Assembly: GCF_031843945.1 (NCBI RefSeq)
Contig: NZ_JAVTJJ010000009.1
Coordinates: 97,312 to 161,311 of the forward strand
Source: Paracidovorax sp031843945
GTDB lineage: Bacteria > Pseudomonadota > Gammaproteobacteria > Burkholderiales > Burkholderiaceae_C
Length of the DNA stretch: 64,000 nt
Direction: 5' to 3'
Numbering within the stretch: the stretch's first letter is position 1; every line of letters starts with the position of its first letter. Below the pieces are notes generated by a model. That model had not been told where the DNA came from. It saw only the letters and a program-made list of their open reading frames with translations, and made no database searches. A program made the translations under genes and the position numbers. Positions 1 through 9,140 of this stretch are shown here, piece after piece.

Positions 1-574
1 TGGCGGAGGTGACGGCGATCGGCACCACCGGCACGCCGGCTTCGATGGCCAGGCGTGCGCCGCCGCTCTTGTACTGCCCACGCTCGCCCCGCGCGGCGCG
101 CGTGCCTTCGGGAAACATGATCACCCAGGTGCCCTGCGCCAGCAGCCGCCGCCCCTGCTGCAGCACCTTGCCGAAAGCCAGGGCGCGCTGGCCGCGGTCG
201 ATGTGGATCATGTCCAGGCTGCCGATGGACCAGCCGAAGAACGGAATGCGCAGCAGCTCCTTCTTGAACACGTAGGCCAGTGGGCGCGGCATGATCGCCG
301 GCATCAGAAACGTCTCATAAGTGGACTGGTGCTTGACCAGCAGCACCACGCCCTGCGTTGGATCGGTGGGCAAGTTGTCCATGCCAGTCACGCGGGTGCG
401 AATGCCGATGAAGACCCGCGCCGCGTCCACGCTCAGCTTGAGCCAGGCACGCGCGATGCGGTAGCGCGTGCGGCTGCTGGCGCCGAACACGCGCACCAGC
501 AAAATCGCCAGCGTATAGGGCACCACCGTGGCGGTCATCCACAGCAGATGAACGAGTGATCTGAGGAAGGCCAT
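1..574 (-). CDS. plsC: 1-acyl-sn-glycerol-3-phosphate acyltransferase, C-terminus cut by window edge
   Basis: Acylates lysophosphatidic acid to phosphatidic acid at the inner membrane in phospholipid synthesis. The visible 191 residues begin MAFLRSLVHLLW with an N-terminal hydrophobic segment. They contain the acyltransferase box HQSTYET (an HX4-acidic type motif, E in place of the usual D), the block FPEGTR, and VPVVPIAVTSA near the edge. The start at 574 is the first ATG preceding the membrane segment. The gene follows gmhB on the same strand, the usual Burkholderiales order glyQ-glyS-gmhB-plsC. A palindromic repeat fills the gap to gmhB. The 3' end lies outside the window. Confidence 0.9.
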   Translation of the reverse strand, partial: MAFLRSLVHLLWMTATVVPYTLAILLVRVFGASSRTRYRIARAWLKLSVDAARVFIGIRTRVTGMDNLPTDPTQGVVLLVKHQSTYETFLMPAIMPRPLAYVFKKELLRIPFFGWSIGSLDMIHIDRGQRALAFGKVLQQGRRLLAQGTWVIMFPEGTRAARGERGQYKSGGARLAIEAGVPVVPIAVTSA

Positions 575-605
575 GGTGGGTGGGTGCTGCCGTCTTGCGC
601 CAGGG

Positions 606-669
606 TTTAAGGTGTTTTAGGGCTCTAGCGCTTATCCATAAAGCGCGAGTAGCTACTATTTTTATAGCA
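606..669 (+). repeat. Palindromic repeat, copy 1
   Basis: Contains TAGCGCTT, a 7-base loop, AAGCGCGAGTAGCTA and an AT-rich arm ending in TTTTTATAGCA. It fills the gap between gmhB and plsC and abuts the gmhB stop codon, so it is probably transcribed in the gmhB-plsC mRNA. Confidence 0.85.
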
Positions 670-1281
670 CTAGACGGCGACGCTCAATACACCGCCCGCA
701 TCGGGCGCGGGCCAGGGGCGGGTGGCGCCGGCGGCGTCCAGCAGCGTGTCGACCAGCACCGTCAGACTGGCGTGAAGCCGGCTGCCTGCGGGCCAGCCTT
801 CTGGCAACGCCCCATCGGGTGACAGATCGGCCGCCCGCCCCGTGCACACGGCGTGCAGTTGTCGCGCCCCCATGGCGGCCGCCGCCTGCAGGTGGGCCGC
901 GCAACTGCCGATGGCCAGCACGTCCGCACCCTCCACGCCATAGCGGTCGCGGATCTGCTCCATCAGCCCGGGCAAGGGCTTGCGGCAGGTGCAGGGTTCG
1001 CTGTCGGCGTGCGGGCAATAGAACACCGCGTCGATGCGCCCGCCCGCCGCCGCCATCTGCCGGTGCATCTTGGCGTGGATGGCGTTGAGCGCCAGCACGT
1101 CGAACAAACCCCGCCCCAGCCCCGGCTGGTTGGTGGCCACCACCACATGCCAGCCGGCCCGGTTCAGCCGGGCCACGGCCTCGAACGCACCGGGCACGGG
1201 CTCCCAGTCATCGGGCGAGGCGATGAAGTCCTCACCCAGGGCGTTGAGCGTGCCGTCACGGTCGAGGATGGCGATTTTCAT
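670..1281 (-). CDS. gmhB: D-glycero-beta-D-manno-heptose 1,7-bisphosphate 7-phosphatase
   Basis: HAD-family phosphatase removing the C7 phosphate of heptose bisphosphate in ADP-heptose synthesis for the LPS inner core (cytoplasm). The 203-residue protein starts MKIAILDRDGTLN, carrying the HAD nucleophile motif DxDGT. The zinc-loop cysteines are seen in CPHADSEPCTCRKP, typical of GmhB and histidinol-phosphatase-like HADs. Length matches the family (about 180-200). It lies 32 bp downstream of glyS and is probably co-transcribed with glyQS. GmhB and HisB-N proteins look alike, but the context supports GmhB. Confidence 0.9.
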   Translation of the reverse strand: MKIAILDRDGTLNALGEDFIASPDDWEPVPGAFEAVARLNRAGWHVVVATNQPGLGRGLFDVLALNAIHAKMHRQMAAAGGRIDAVFYCPHADSEPCTCRKPLPGLMEQIRDRYGVEGADVLAIGSCAAHLQAAAAMGARQLHAVCTGRAADLSPDGALPEGWPAGSRLHASLTVLVDTLLDAAGATRPWPAPDAGGVLSVAV

Positions 1282-1313
1282 GGCGCGGCGGGTGTGGTGT
1301 GAAAGGACGGAAA

Positions 1314-3584
1314 TCAGGCAGCCAGACGCGACAGGTCGGCCACGCGGTTCATGGCGTCGTGCAGGCTCTTGAGCAAACCCTGGCGGTTCAGGCGCAGGTC
1401 CATCTGCTCGGCGTTGACCATCACGTCGTCGAAGAACGCGTCCACCGGCGCGCGCAGCACGGCCAGCGTCTGCAGGCTGGCGGTGTAATCGCCCGCGTCG
1501 AACTGTGCATTGGCCTCGGGCACGAAGCGCTGCAGCGCGGCGTACAGGTCCTGCTCGGCCTTTTCCTGCAGCAGATCGGGGTTGACGTGCGGGTCGACCG
1601 GGCCGGCGACTTCGGCTTTTTTCAGGATATTGCCCACGCGCTTGTTGGCCGCTGCCAGGGCCGGAGCCTCCGGCAGCGCGGAGAAGGCACGCACCGCCGC
1701 CAATTGCTTTTGCACCAGGGACAGGCGCTGCGGACGCAGGGCGATGACGGCATCGACTTCCTGTGCGCTGTAGCCCTGCTCGCGCAGGCTGCCGGCGAGG
1801 CGGTCGTAGATGAAGGAGCCAAGAGCATCGGCGGTATCTCGCGTAGCAAATTCAAGATGCTGCTGAGTGTGCTTGGAGGCAATCGCAGGATAGACACCGG
1901 GCGGCGAGGTACTCGTGCCCACAGTGACGCCCTTGTTCATCATCAACTCGTTGAACACTCGAATGGTGCTGCCGATCAAGTCATCCAAACCTATCGGCAA
2001 ATCGCGTTCCACCAACATCCGGATCACCCCCAGCGCATGCCGGCGCAGCGCGAACGGGTCGCGGTCGCCGGTGGGCAGGTTGCCGATGCCGAACATGCCG
2101 ACCAGCGTCTCCAGCTTGTCGGCCAGCGCCACGATGACGCCCACGTTCTCGCGTGGCAGCTCGTCGCCGGCAAAGCGGGGTTTGTAGTGGTCTTCGATGG
2201 CATGGGCCACCTCGTGCGCCAGGCCGTCGTTGGCGGCGTAGTAGCCGCCCATGATGCCCTGCAGCTCAGGAAACTCACCCACCATGTCGGTGACCAGATC
2301 GGTCTTGGCCAGCCGCGCGGCCGTGTCCACGCACTCCAGCAGGTAGTCGCGGGCGATGTCGCCTTCGTCGGTATCGAGCGCCGGGTTCTGGTGGCTGATG
2401 TTGTTGAAGAGCTGCACGGCGATGGCCTTGGCGATCGCGCGCACGCGCTCCACGCGCTCGCCCTGCGTGCCGAGCTTGTTGTGATAGACCACTTTGCCCA
2501 GGCTCTCGACGCGCGAGGCCAGCGTCTTCTTGCGGTCCTGGTCGAAGAAGAACTTGGCGTCTGCCAGGCGCGGGCGCACCACGCGCTCGTTGCCGCCGAT
2601 GACGGCGCTCGCATCCGACGGGCTGATGTTGCTGACCACCAGAAACTGGTGCGTCAGCTTAGCCTGAGCGTCCAGCAGCGGAAAGTACTTCTGGTTGGCC
2701 TTCATCGTGAGGATCAGGCATTCCTGCGGCACGCCCAGAAATTCCTTTTCGAATTCGCACACCAGCACGTTCGGGCGCTCGACCAGCGCGGTCACTTCAT
2801 CGAGCAACGCATCGTCGTCGATGGGGCGCACACCACCGCCCACGCGCTCGGCGGCGGCCTGCAGCTGGCGCACGATGTCGGCACGGCGCTCGGCAAAGCT
2901 GGCGATCACGGCGCCTTCGCTCTTGAGCTGCGCGGCGTAGCTGTCGGCGCTTTGAATGACCACCGGGTCGACGGCCGCCTCGAAGCGGTGGCCCTGCGTG
3001 GTGTTGCCGGCGGACAGGCCCAGCGCCTTCACCGACAGCAGCACCTCGGTGCCATGCAGCGCGACCAGGCCGTGCGCGGGCCGCACGAAGTTCACGCTGC
3101 TCCAGCCGTCCGCCAGCTGGTAGCGCATCACCTTCGGGATCGGCAGCTTGGCGATGGCTTCATGCAGCGCCTTCTGCAGACCGTCGGCCAGCGTCGCGCC
3201 GCGGGCGGTGCTGTTGTAGAACAGCACGTCGGCCTTGCCGTCATTCACGCGCGCCAGGCCGGCCACGGCCGATGCGTCGGCGCCTAGTGCGGCCAGTTTC
3301 TTCAGCAGCGCGGGCGTGGCGGTGCCGTCAGCAGCCAGGCCCACCGCCACCGGCATGAGCTTGTGCGACACGGCCTTGTCGTCGGCGGCCGGGGCCACTT
3401 CGGTGATGTGCGCGGCCAGACGGCGCGGCGATGCGTAGGCGGTGAAGCGCGCGTCGGCAGCGGTCAGCCCCTGGGCCTTGAGTTGTTCGAACAGCACGCC
3501 GGCAAAGGCGTCGCCCAGCTTTTGCAGCGCCTTCGGGGGCAGTTCTTCGACGAACAGTTCAACGAGAAGATTCGGATGGGTCAT
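1314..3584 (-). CDS. glyS: Glycyl-tRNA synthetase beta subunit
   Basis: Beta chain of the alpha2beta2 bacterial glycyl-tRNA synthetase; it binds tRNA-Gly. The start MTHPNLLVELFVEELPPKAL is the classical GlyS N-terminus, and KANQKYFPLLD and HEVAHAIEDHYKPRFAGDELP are recognisable family blocks. At 756 residues it is about 60 longer than the usual 690-700. The excess sits around residues 532-590 (about 1815-1990), where base composition drops to roughly 50-60% G+C against about 68% nearby. glyQ lies 32 bp upstream. The reading frame is intact, so the insertion is probably tolerated. Confidence 0.97.
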   Translation of the reverse strand: MTHPNLLVELFVEELPPKALQKLGDAFAGVLFEQLKAQGLTAADARFTAYASPRRLAAHITEVAPAADDKAVSHKLMPVAVGLAADGTATPALLKKLAALGADASAVAGLARVNDGKADVLFYNSTARGATLADGLQKALHEAIAKLPIPKVMRYQLADGWSSVNFVRPAHGLVALHGTEVLLSVKALGLSAGNTTQGHRFEAAVDPVVIQSADSYAAQLKSEGAVIASFAERRADIVRQLQAAAERVGGGVRPIDDDALLDEVTALVERPNVLVCEFEKEFLGVPQECLILTMKANQKYFPLLDAQAKLTHQFLVVSNISPSDASAVIGGNERVVRPRLADAKFFFDQDRKKTLASRVESLGKVVYHNKLGTQGERVERVRAIAKAIAVQLFNNISHQNPALDTDEGDIARDYLLECVDTAARLAKTDLVTDMVGEFPELQGIMGGYYAANDGLAHEVAHAIEDHYKPRFAGDELPRENVGVIVALADKLETLVGMFGIGNLPTGDRDPFALRRHALGVIRMLVERDLPIGLDDLIGSTIRVFNELMMNKGVTVGTSTSPPGVYPAIASKHTQQHLEFATRDTADALGSFIYDRLAGSLREQGYSAQEVDAVIALRPQRLSLVQKQLAAVRAFSALPEAPALAAANKRVGNILKKAEVAGPVDPHVNPDLLQEKAEQDLYAALQRFVPEANAQFDAGDYTASLQTLAVLRAPVDAFFDDVMVNAEQMDLRLNRQGLLKSLHDAMNRVADLSRLAA

Positions 3585-3616
3585 GGTGATGCTTTTCAGT
3601 GCTCCGCGCCGCGCCC

Positions 3617-4573
3617 TCAGGCGGCCTTCTTGTTCTGTTGCTGCTGCTCGGCCTTCGCCAGGTCGGCCAGCACTTCGGTGGCCCAGTCCTTGGGCGCCAT
3701 CGGAAAGCCCAGGCGCGCGCGGCTGTCCAGGTAGCTCTTGGCGACGGCGCGGGCCAGGTTGCGGATGCGGCCGATGAAGGCGGCCCGCTCGGTCACGCTG
3801 ATGGCGCCGCGCGCGTCCAGCAGGTTGAAGCTGTGCGCGGCTTTCAGCACCTGCTCGTAGGCAGGCAGGGCCAGTTGCTGTTCGACCAGGTGCTGGGCCT
3901 GCTTTTCATGCGCCGTGAACGCGGTGAACAGAAAGTCGGCGTCGGAATGCTCGAAGTTGTAGGTGGATTGCTCCACCTCGTTTTGCTTGTACACATCGCC
4001 GTAGCTCAGGCCCTCGGTCCACGTCAGGTTGTAGACGTTGTCCACGCCCTGCAGGTACATGGCCAGGCGCTCCAGGCCGTAGGTGATCTCGCCCGTGGCG
4101 GGCTTGCAGTCGATGCCGCCGACCTGCTGGAAGTAGGTGAACTGCGTCACCTCCATGCCGTTGAGCCACACCTCCCAGCCCAAGCCCCAGGCGCCGAGCG
4201 TGGGGTTCTCCCAGTCGTCCTCGACAAAGCGGATATCGTTCTTCTTCAGGTCGAACCCCAGCGCTTCCAGGCTGCCCAGATACAGCTCCAGGATGTTGGC
4301 CGGCGCCGGCTTGAGAACGACCTGGAACTGGTAGTAGTGCTGCAGTCGGTTGGGGTTCTCGCCATAGCGGCCGTCCTTGGGGCGGCGGCTGGGCTGCACG
4401 TAGGCGGCCTTCCAGGGCTCGGGGCCTAAAGCGCGCAGGAAGGTGCCGGTGTGCGAGGTGCCGGCGCCCACTTCCATGTCGTAGGGCTGCAGCAGTGCGC
4501 AGCCTTGTTCAGCCCAGTACGACTGCAGCTTCAAAATGATTTGCTGGAAGGTCAACATGCGTGTGTCTGGCAT
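3617..4573 (-). CDS. glyQ: Glycyl-tRNA synthetase alpha subunit
   Basis: Catalytic alpha chain of the heterotetrameric glycyl-tRNA synthetase. The core MLTFQQIILKLQSYWAEQGC and the motifs GAGTSHTGTFLRALGPEPW and GWEVWLNGMEVTQFTYFQQ are diagnostic. I chose MPDTRMLTF (318 aa), near the family length of about 300. The open frame extends to 4666, and MLTF at 4558 is an alternative; none has a convincing Shine-Dalgarno. It is transcribed with glyS. Confidence 0.95.
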   Translation of the reverse strand: MPDTRMLTFQQIILKLQSYWAEQGCALLQPYDMEVGAGTSHTGTFLRALGPEPWKAAYVQPSRRPKDGRYGENPNRLQHYYQFQVVLKPAPANILELYLGSLEALGFDLKKNDIRFVEDDWENPTLGAWGLGWEVWLNGMEVTQFTYFQQVGGIDCKPATGEITYGLERLAMYLQGVDNVYNLTWTEGLSYGDVYKQNEVEQSTYNFEHSDADFLFTAFTAHEKQAQHLVEQQLALPAYEQVLKAAHSFNLLDARGAISVTERAAFIGRIRNLARAVAKSYLDSRARLGFPMAPKDWATEVLADLAKAEQQQQNKKAA

Positions 4574-4690
4574 GGCAGGGGCCATGCGGTTGGGTAAGGG
4601 ATGAGGCACGCAGGCGCGCGCGAAACGGTCGATTTTACGAGCCACGGCCGGCGCGTCGATTTCCACACGCCACAGCGCCGCAGTTCAAAG

Positions 4691-4747
4691 CAAAAATAGC
4701 CGCTAGCGCTTATGTATCAAGCGCTAACAGCTATTATTTTTATAGCA
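4691..4747 (+). repeat. Palindromic repeat, copy 2
   Basis: TAGCGCTT, 6-base loop, AAGCGCTA, then an AGCTATTATTTTTATAGCA arm. This is one of the best-preserved copies. It lies between the glyQ start and the fabB stop. Confidence 0.88.
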
Positions 4748-4778
4748 ACGCGCCACAGGGGGCGTTGCGGGGTTCACG

Positions 4779-6005
4779 TCACTCTGACCAACGGCGCAGC
4801 ACCAGGCTGGCGTTGGTGCCGCCAAAGCCGAAGCTGTTGGACAGCACGGTGGTCAGCTCGGCATCGCGCGAGGTGCGCACGATGGGCATGCCCTCGGCGG
4901 CCGGGTCCAGGTTCTCGATGTGGGCCGAACCGGCGATGAAACCGCCCTGCAGCATGTAGATGCAGTAGATCGCCTCTTGCACGCCCGTCGCGCCCTGCGA
5001 ATGGCCGGTGAGTGACTTGGTGGACGAGAACGGCGGCACCGCATCGCCGAACACTTCGCGCAGCGCGCGCAGCTCGGGCAGGTCGCCCACGGGGGTGGAG
5101 GTGCCGTGCGTGTTCACGTAGTCGATGGTGCCGCCGCCCGCCTCGGCAATGGCTTGCCGCATGCAGGCGATGGCGCCGTCGCCCGAGGGCGCGACCATGT
5201 CTTCGCCGTCCGACGACAGGCCGAAGCCGACGATCTCGGCCAGGATGGTGGCGCCGCGGGCCTGGGCGTGCTCCAGGCTTTCCAGCACCAGCGCACCGCC
5301 GCCACCGGCGATCACGAAGCCGTCGCGGTCCACGTCGTAGGGGCGCGAGGCCTTCTCGGGCGTGTCGTTGAACTTGGCCGACATGGCGCCCATGCCGTCG
5401 AACAGCGTGGCCAGGCCCCAGGACAGCTCCTCGCCGCCGCCCGCGAACATCACGTCCTGCAGGCCGAAGGCGATCTGCTGCGCCGCCATGCCCACGCAGT
5501 GCGCAGACGTGCTGCAGGCCGACGTGATGGAGAAGTTGATGCCCTTGATGGCGAACGCCGTGGACAGGTTGGCCGACACCGTCGAGCCCATGCAGCGTGT
5601 GACCTGGTAAGGCCCCACGCGGCGAATGCCCTTGGAGCGCAGCGTGTCGGCCGCCTCGATCTGGTTGGCCGGCGAGCCGCCGCCCGAGCCCATGATCAGG
5701 CCGGTGCGCGGGTTCGAGACTTGGGTGGGCGCCAGGCCCGACTGCGCGATGGCGTCTTTCAGCGAAAGATAGGCATACGCCGCCGCATCGCCCATGAAGC
5801 GGCGTTGCTTGCGGTCGATGAGTGCGTCCAGGTCGATCTGGGGAATGCCGGCGACCTGGCTGCGCAGGCCGAGTTCGGCGAACTCGGGCATGGCACGAAT
5901 GCCGGAGGTGCCTTCGCGCAGCGACGTGGTCACTGCCTGCTGATCATTGCCGATGCACGAGACGATGCCCGCACCCGTAACGACGACGCGCTTCTTCGTG
6001 GTCAT
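4779..6005 (-). CDS. fabB: 3-oxoacyl-[ACP] synthase I
   Basis: Condensing enzyme that elongates unsaturated fatty acids made through FabA; cytoplasmic type II FAS. The 408 residues begin MTTKKRVVVTGAGIVSCIGN. The nucleophile is Cys164 in TSACSTSAH, and the catalytic histidines lie in NTHGTSTP and KSLTGHSQGA. Length matches FabB (about 405). The start overlaps the fabA stop by 4 bp (ATGA), indicating translational coupling in a fabA-fabB operon. Confidence 0.96.
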   Translation of the reverse strand: MTTKKRVVVTGAGIVSCIGNDQQAVTTSLREGTSGIRAMPEFAELGLRSQVAGIPQIDLDALIDRKQRRFMGDAAAYAYLSLKDAIAQSGLAPTQVSNPRTGLIMGSGGGSPANQIEAADTLRSKGIRRVGPYQVTRCMGSTVSANLSTAFAIKGINFSITSACSTSAHCVGMAAQQIAFGLQDVMFAGGGEELSWGLATLFDGMGAMSAKFNDTPEKASRPYDVDRDGFVIAGGGGALVLESLEHAQARGATILAEIVGFGLSSDGEDMVAPSGDGAIACMRQAIAEAGGGTIDYVNTHGTSTPVGDLPELRALREVFGDAVPPFSSTKSLTGHSQGATGVQEAIYCIYMLQGGFIAGSAHIENLDPAAEGMPIVRTSRDAELTTVLSNSFGFGGTNASLVLRRWSE

Positions 6006-6544
6006 GCCGATGCTCCCGCTGCGGGCGCTCCGTCCTTCCCGCCTTCTTCACGCTTGAAGAGGCCCACGCGGAGGTCGCTGGCCACATAGATTTCCTGGCC
6101 GTCGGCCAGCAGGCGGGCGTCGCCAATCGCCATGACCAGCTTGCGCTTGATGACCCGCTTGATGTCGATCTCGTACGTGACGAGCTTCACGTTCGGGCCG
6201 ACTTCGCCGGTGAACTTGACTTCGCCCGCGCCCAGTGCGCGGCCCCGGCCCGGCAGTTGCAGCCAGGTCAGGTAAAAGCCGATCAGCTGCCACATGGCGT
6301 CCAGCCCCAGGCAGCCCGGCATGACCGGGTCGCCCTGGAAGTGGCAGTCAAAGAACCACAGATCAGGCTTGATGTCGAGTTCGGCGCGAATCTTTCCCAG
6401 CCCGTGGGCGCCACCGTCGGTGTCGATGTGCGTGATGCGATCGAACATCAGCATGGGCGGCAGTGGCAGACGGCCACTGTCAGGGGTGAACAGCCGGCCT
6501 TCACCCGAGGCGATCAGTTGTTCATAGGAAAAGGAATCAGCCAT
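6002..6544 (-). CDS. fabA: 3-hydroxydecanoyl-[ACP] dehydratase/isomerase
   Basis: Dehydrates 3-hydroxydecanoyl-ACP and isomerises the product to cis-3-decenoyl-ACP, the branch point to unsaturated fatty acids. I chose MADSFSYEQL at 6544 (180 aa; family about 171); the open frame runs further upstream but has no homologous sequence there. The catalytic pair is His68 in FFDCHFQGDPVMPG and Asp82 in LGLDAMWQL, spaced 14 residues as in known FabA. It is first of the fabA-fabB pair, with a terminator hairpin about 215 bp upstream. Confidence 0.96.
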   Translation of the reverse strand: MADSFSYEQLIASGEGRLFTPDSGRLPLPPMLMFDRITHIDTDGGAHGLGKIRAELDIKPDLWFFDCHFQGDPVMPGCLGLDAMWQLIGFYLTWLQLPGRGRALGAGEVKFTGEVGPNVKLVTYEIDIKRVIKRKLVMAIGDARLLADGQEIYVASDLRVGLFKREEGGKDGAPAAGASA

Positions 6545-6756
6545 TGTCAGTCGTGCTCCAGATCGGCGCCTTGCCGTCGCGGGGGAGGGGGTGAGAAGAG
6601 TCGGAAGGAAGAAAAAGTCAGCAGGTGCGCGCCCGTATTGTGCCGGGCCACAGCCCCGCATTATCAAGGCTTGCGGAGGCCCGACCATGCGGCAGGGCCA
6701 AGGGACTCTACCTATCCTGCCTGCGTTGCATGACATTTGTCGGTAGGCCGAAACCA

Positions 6757-6784
6757 ACAAAAGCCCCATGAAGGGGCTTTTGCA
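6757..6784. terminator. Bidirectional intrinsic terminator between asparaginase gene and fabA
   Basis: A perfect stem AAAAGCCCC / GGGGCTTTT with a 5-base loop. Read on the minus strand it lies about 80 bp past the asparaginase stop. The A/T tracts make it symmetrical. It isolates the fabAB promoter. Confidence 0.8.
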
Positions 6785-6865
6785 CTGCGGTGACCCCAGA
6801 CGCGCAGGCTGAGCGCCGGTGCACCATGGGTTCCAAACCACCGTCCCGGCTAGCTCAAAGCGGGC

Positions 6866-7975
6866 TCAGTACTGCCAGAAGATGCGCTGCAATTCCTGGC
6901 TGGTCTGCGGGCGGGTGAGCGCCACGGCGGCCAGAATGCGCGCCTTCTGGGGGTTCAGGTCATGCGCGACCACCCAGTCGTATTTGTCGTCGGGCTGCTC
7001 GGCGTTGCGCAGCACGAAGCCGTCGGCCACACGCGAAGAGCGCACGACCTGAATGCCCTGGCCGCGCAATTCCTGTAGCGCAGGCACCACACGGTCGGCC
7101 ACCGAGCCGTTGCCCGTGCCTGCATGGATCAGCGCCTTGATGCCCGTGCGGCCCACCGATTCGATCGTGGAGCGCGGCACGTTGCCGTAGCCATAGACGA
7201 TCTCGACCGGCGCCAGCGTGTCGATCTCGTCGATGTTGAATTCCGACTGCGCGGTGTGGCGCTTGACGGGCGCGCGGAACCAGTAGCTCTTGCCTTCCAC
7301 CACCATGCCCAGCGGGCCCCACTGGCTGCGGAACGCCTGCGTCTTGATGTTGACGCCCTTGACCACGTCGCGGCCGCTCTGGATTTCATCGCTCATGGTC
7401 ACCAGCACGCCCTTGCCGGCTGATTCCGGACTGGCCGCCACCGTCACCGCGCTCAGCAGGTTGAGCGCGCCATCGGCCGAGAGCGCCGTGCCGGGCCGCA
7501 TCGAGCCCACCACCACGATGGGTTTGCTGGTGCGCACCACCAGGTTCAGGAAGTAGGCCGTCTCTTCCAGCGTGTCGGTGCCGTGGGTGATGACGATGCC
7601 GTCCACGTCGGCCTGCTTGGCCAGTGCGGACACGCGCTTGCCCAGCGTGAGCAGCTGCGCGTTGGTGAAGCTCTCGGACGCGATCTGGAACACCTGTTCG
7701 CCCCGCACCGTGGCCACGTTGGCCAGTTCGGGCAGGCCGGCCAGCAGCTTGTCGACCGGCACCTTGGCGGCCGCGTACGACGCGCTGTTGACCGCCGAAG
7801 CGCCCGCACCCGCGATGGTGCCGCCGGTGGCCAGCACCACCACGTTCGGCTTGGCGACGACGGCCGCTTGAACCGGCTGCGTGGCGGGTGCCAGTTGCTG
7901 CGCGGGGGCGGCGATGGCCCAGGCGGCAAAGGCGGCGCCGGCCAACAGGCGCTTGAGTTTCAGGTGCGAAAACAT
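6866..7975 (-). CDS. ansB: Type II L-asparaginase, exported
   Basis: Hydrolyses asparagine (and often glutamine) to the acid and ammonia in the periplasm. The 369 residues begin with a signal peptide (MFSHLKLKRLLAGAAFAAW... to about residue 25, APAQQ). The first catalytic threonine is in VVLATGGTIAGAG and the second in VITHGTDTLEETAYFL. The start has a strong GGAGG eight bases upstream. It is transcribed away from a LysR-type regulator, with a 221-bp divergent promoter region, suggesting local control. The signal peptide argues for type II rather than cytoplasmic type I. Confidence 0.93.
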   Translation of the reverse strand: MFSHLKLKRLLAGAAFAAWAIAAPAQQLAPATQPVQAAVVAKPNVVVLATGGTIAGAGASAVNSASYAAAKVPVDKLLAGLPELANVATVRGEQVFQIASESFTNAQLLTLGKRVSALAKQADVDGIVITHGTDTLEETAYFLNLVVRTSKPIVVVGSMRPGTALSADGALNLLSAVTVAASPESAGKGVLVTMSDEIQSGRDVVKGVNIKTQAFRSQWGPLGMVVEGKSYWFRAPVKRHTAQSEFNIDEIDTLAPVEIVYGYGNVPRSTIESVGRTGIKALIHAGTGNGSVADRVVPALQELRGQGIQVVRSSRVADGFVLRNAEQPDDKYDWVVAHDLNPQKARILAAVALTRPQTSQELQRIFWQY

Positions 7976-8196
7976 GGGTGTCGATCCTCCAGAAGATTCA
8001 GAAATATGTCGTTATGTGCCAGCAGATGCGGCGGCGTGCAGCGCGCGTTGCGCTGCAGCCCCGCTCCGGTCCCCGCGCTGATCGCTGCGGGTGCCGTATC
8101 GTAGGAAGGCGGCGCCGGCCGGGTGGGGAATAATCGCCGCCCGGGTGTGACGGGAAGTCATATCCGGGAAAACACCAGCCTGGACCTTCTTTTCCC

Positions 8197-9120
8197 ATGA
8201 ACCTGCGGCAACTCGAAGTCTTCCAGGCCGTCATGCAGACGGGCAACATGAGCGCTGCCGGGCGTCTGATCTGCATCACGCCATCGGCCGTCAGCAAGAC
8301 CATCGCCCATGCCGAGCTGCAACTGGGCTACCCCCTGTTCAGCCGCGTGCGGGGCACACTGGTGCCCACGCCCGAGGCGCAGGCGCTGTTCGCCGCGTCC
8401 AGCCAGATCCACCGCCAGCTCGACGAGCTGCGCCACACCGCGCTGAACCTGCGCCAGCCCGAAGACGGCCTGGTGCGGCTGGCCGCGATTCCATCGGTCA
8501 CGCACGAATTCCTGCCCGCCGTGCTGGAGCAGCACGCCCTGCGCGCACCGCGCGTGCAGATAGAGGTGCGCACGCTGCACCAGGACCAGATGGCCCAGGC
8601 CCTGCTGACGCACGCCGTCGATTTCGGCCTGGGCTTCTACCCGCATCCGCACCCGCAGGTGCACAGCGACATGCTGGTGAGCGGGCCGCTCTTCATCGCC
8701 GTCACGCGCGAGATCTGGCTGCGCGCCGTGCGCGTGAACCGGTCCGATCCCATCACCTTCCTGGCCAACACGCCCATGATTCCGCTACTGGGCGACGACC
8801 CCATGCGCCCGCACATGGCAGAGCTGGCGCGCCAGCTGGGCGTGCACCACGAACTGGGCATTCAGGTGCAGACATCGCGGTTGGCGCTGGAACTGGTCAA
8901 GCGCGGCATGGGCTGGACGATGATCGACTTCCTCACCGCCAGCAACCTGGACGCCGCCACCATGGCCGCCGTGCCGGTGCGCGATTTGCCGCCGATCCCG
9001 TTCTACGCCTATCACGCGGCCCGTCGGCCGCCCGACCGCCAGGCCGCGCGCCTGCTGGCGTCCTTGCCGGGGCTGCTCAGCCAGACGCTGGGCAGGCCGC
9101 ATGCGCAGCCCGCGGGGTAA
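8197..9120 (+). CDS. LysR-family transcriptional regulator (asparaginase neighbour)
   Basis: The 307-residue protein has an N-terminal winged HTH (MNLRQLEVFQAVMQTGNMSAAGRL..., residues 1-60) and a LysR effector domain (about 90-300). Divergent placement against the asparaginase gene suggests it controls that gene and itself; the effector is unknown. The HTH is intact and the length typical. It ends 21 bp from the lnt stop, tail to tail. Confidence 0.88.
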   Translation: MNLRQLEVFQAVMQTGNMSAAGRLICITPSAVSKTIAHAELQLGYPLFSRVRGTLVPTPEAQALFAASSQIHRQLDELRHTALNLRQPEDGLVRLAAIPSVTHEFLPAVLEQHALRAPRVQIEVRTLHQDQMAQALLTHAVDFGLGFYPHPHPQVHSDMLVSGPLFIAVTREIWLRAVRVNRSDPITFLANTPMIPLLGDDPMRPHMAELARQLGVHHELGIQVQTSRLALELVKRGMGWTMIDFLTASNLDAATMAAVPVRDLPPIPFYAYHAARRPPDRQAARLLASLPGLLSQTLGRPHAQPAG

Positions 9121-9140
9121 ATCCGAAAGCGGAAAAAGCC

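Noticed and set aside
1299..3287. 662-codon open frame antisense to glyS
   Set aside because: High-GC shadow frame rich in His, Gln, Arg and Val; the opposite strand encodes unmistakable GlyS.
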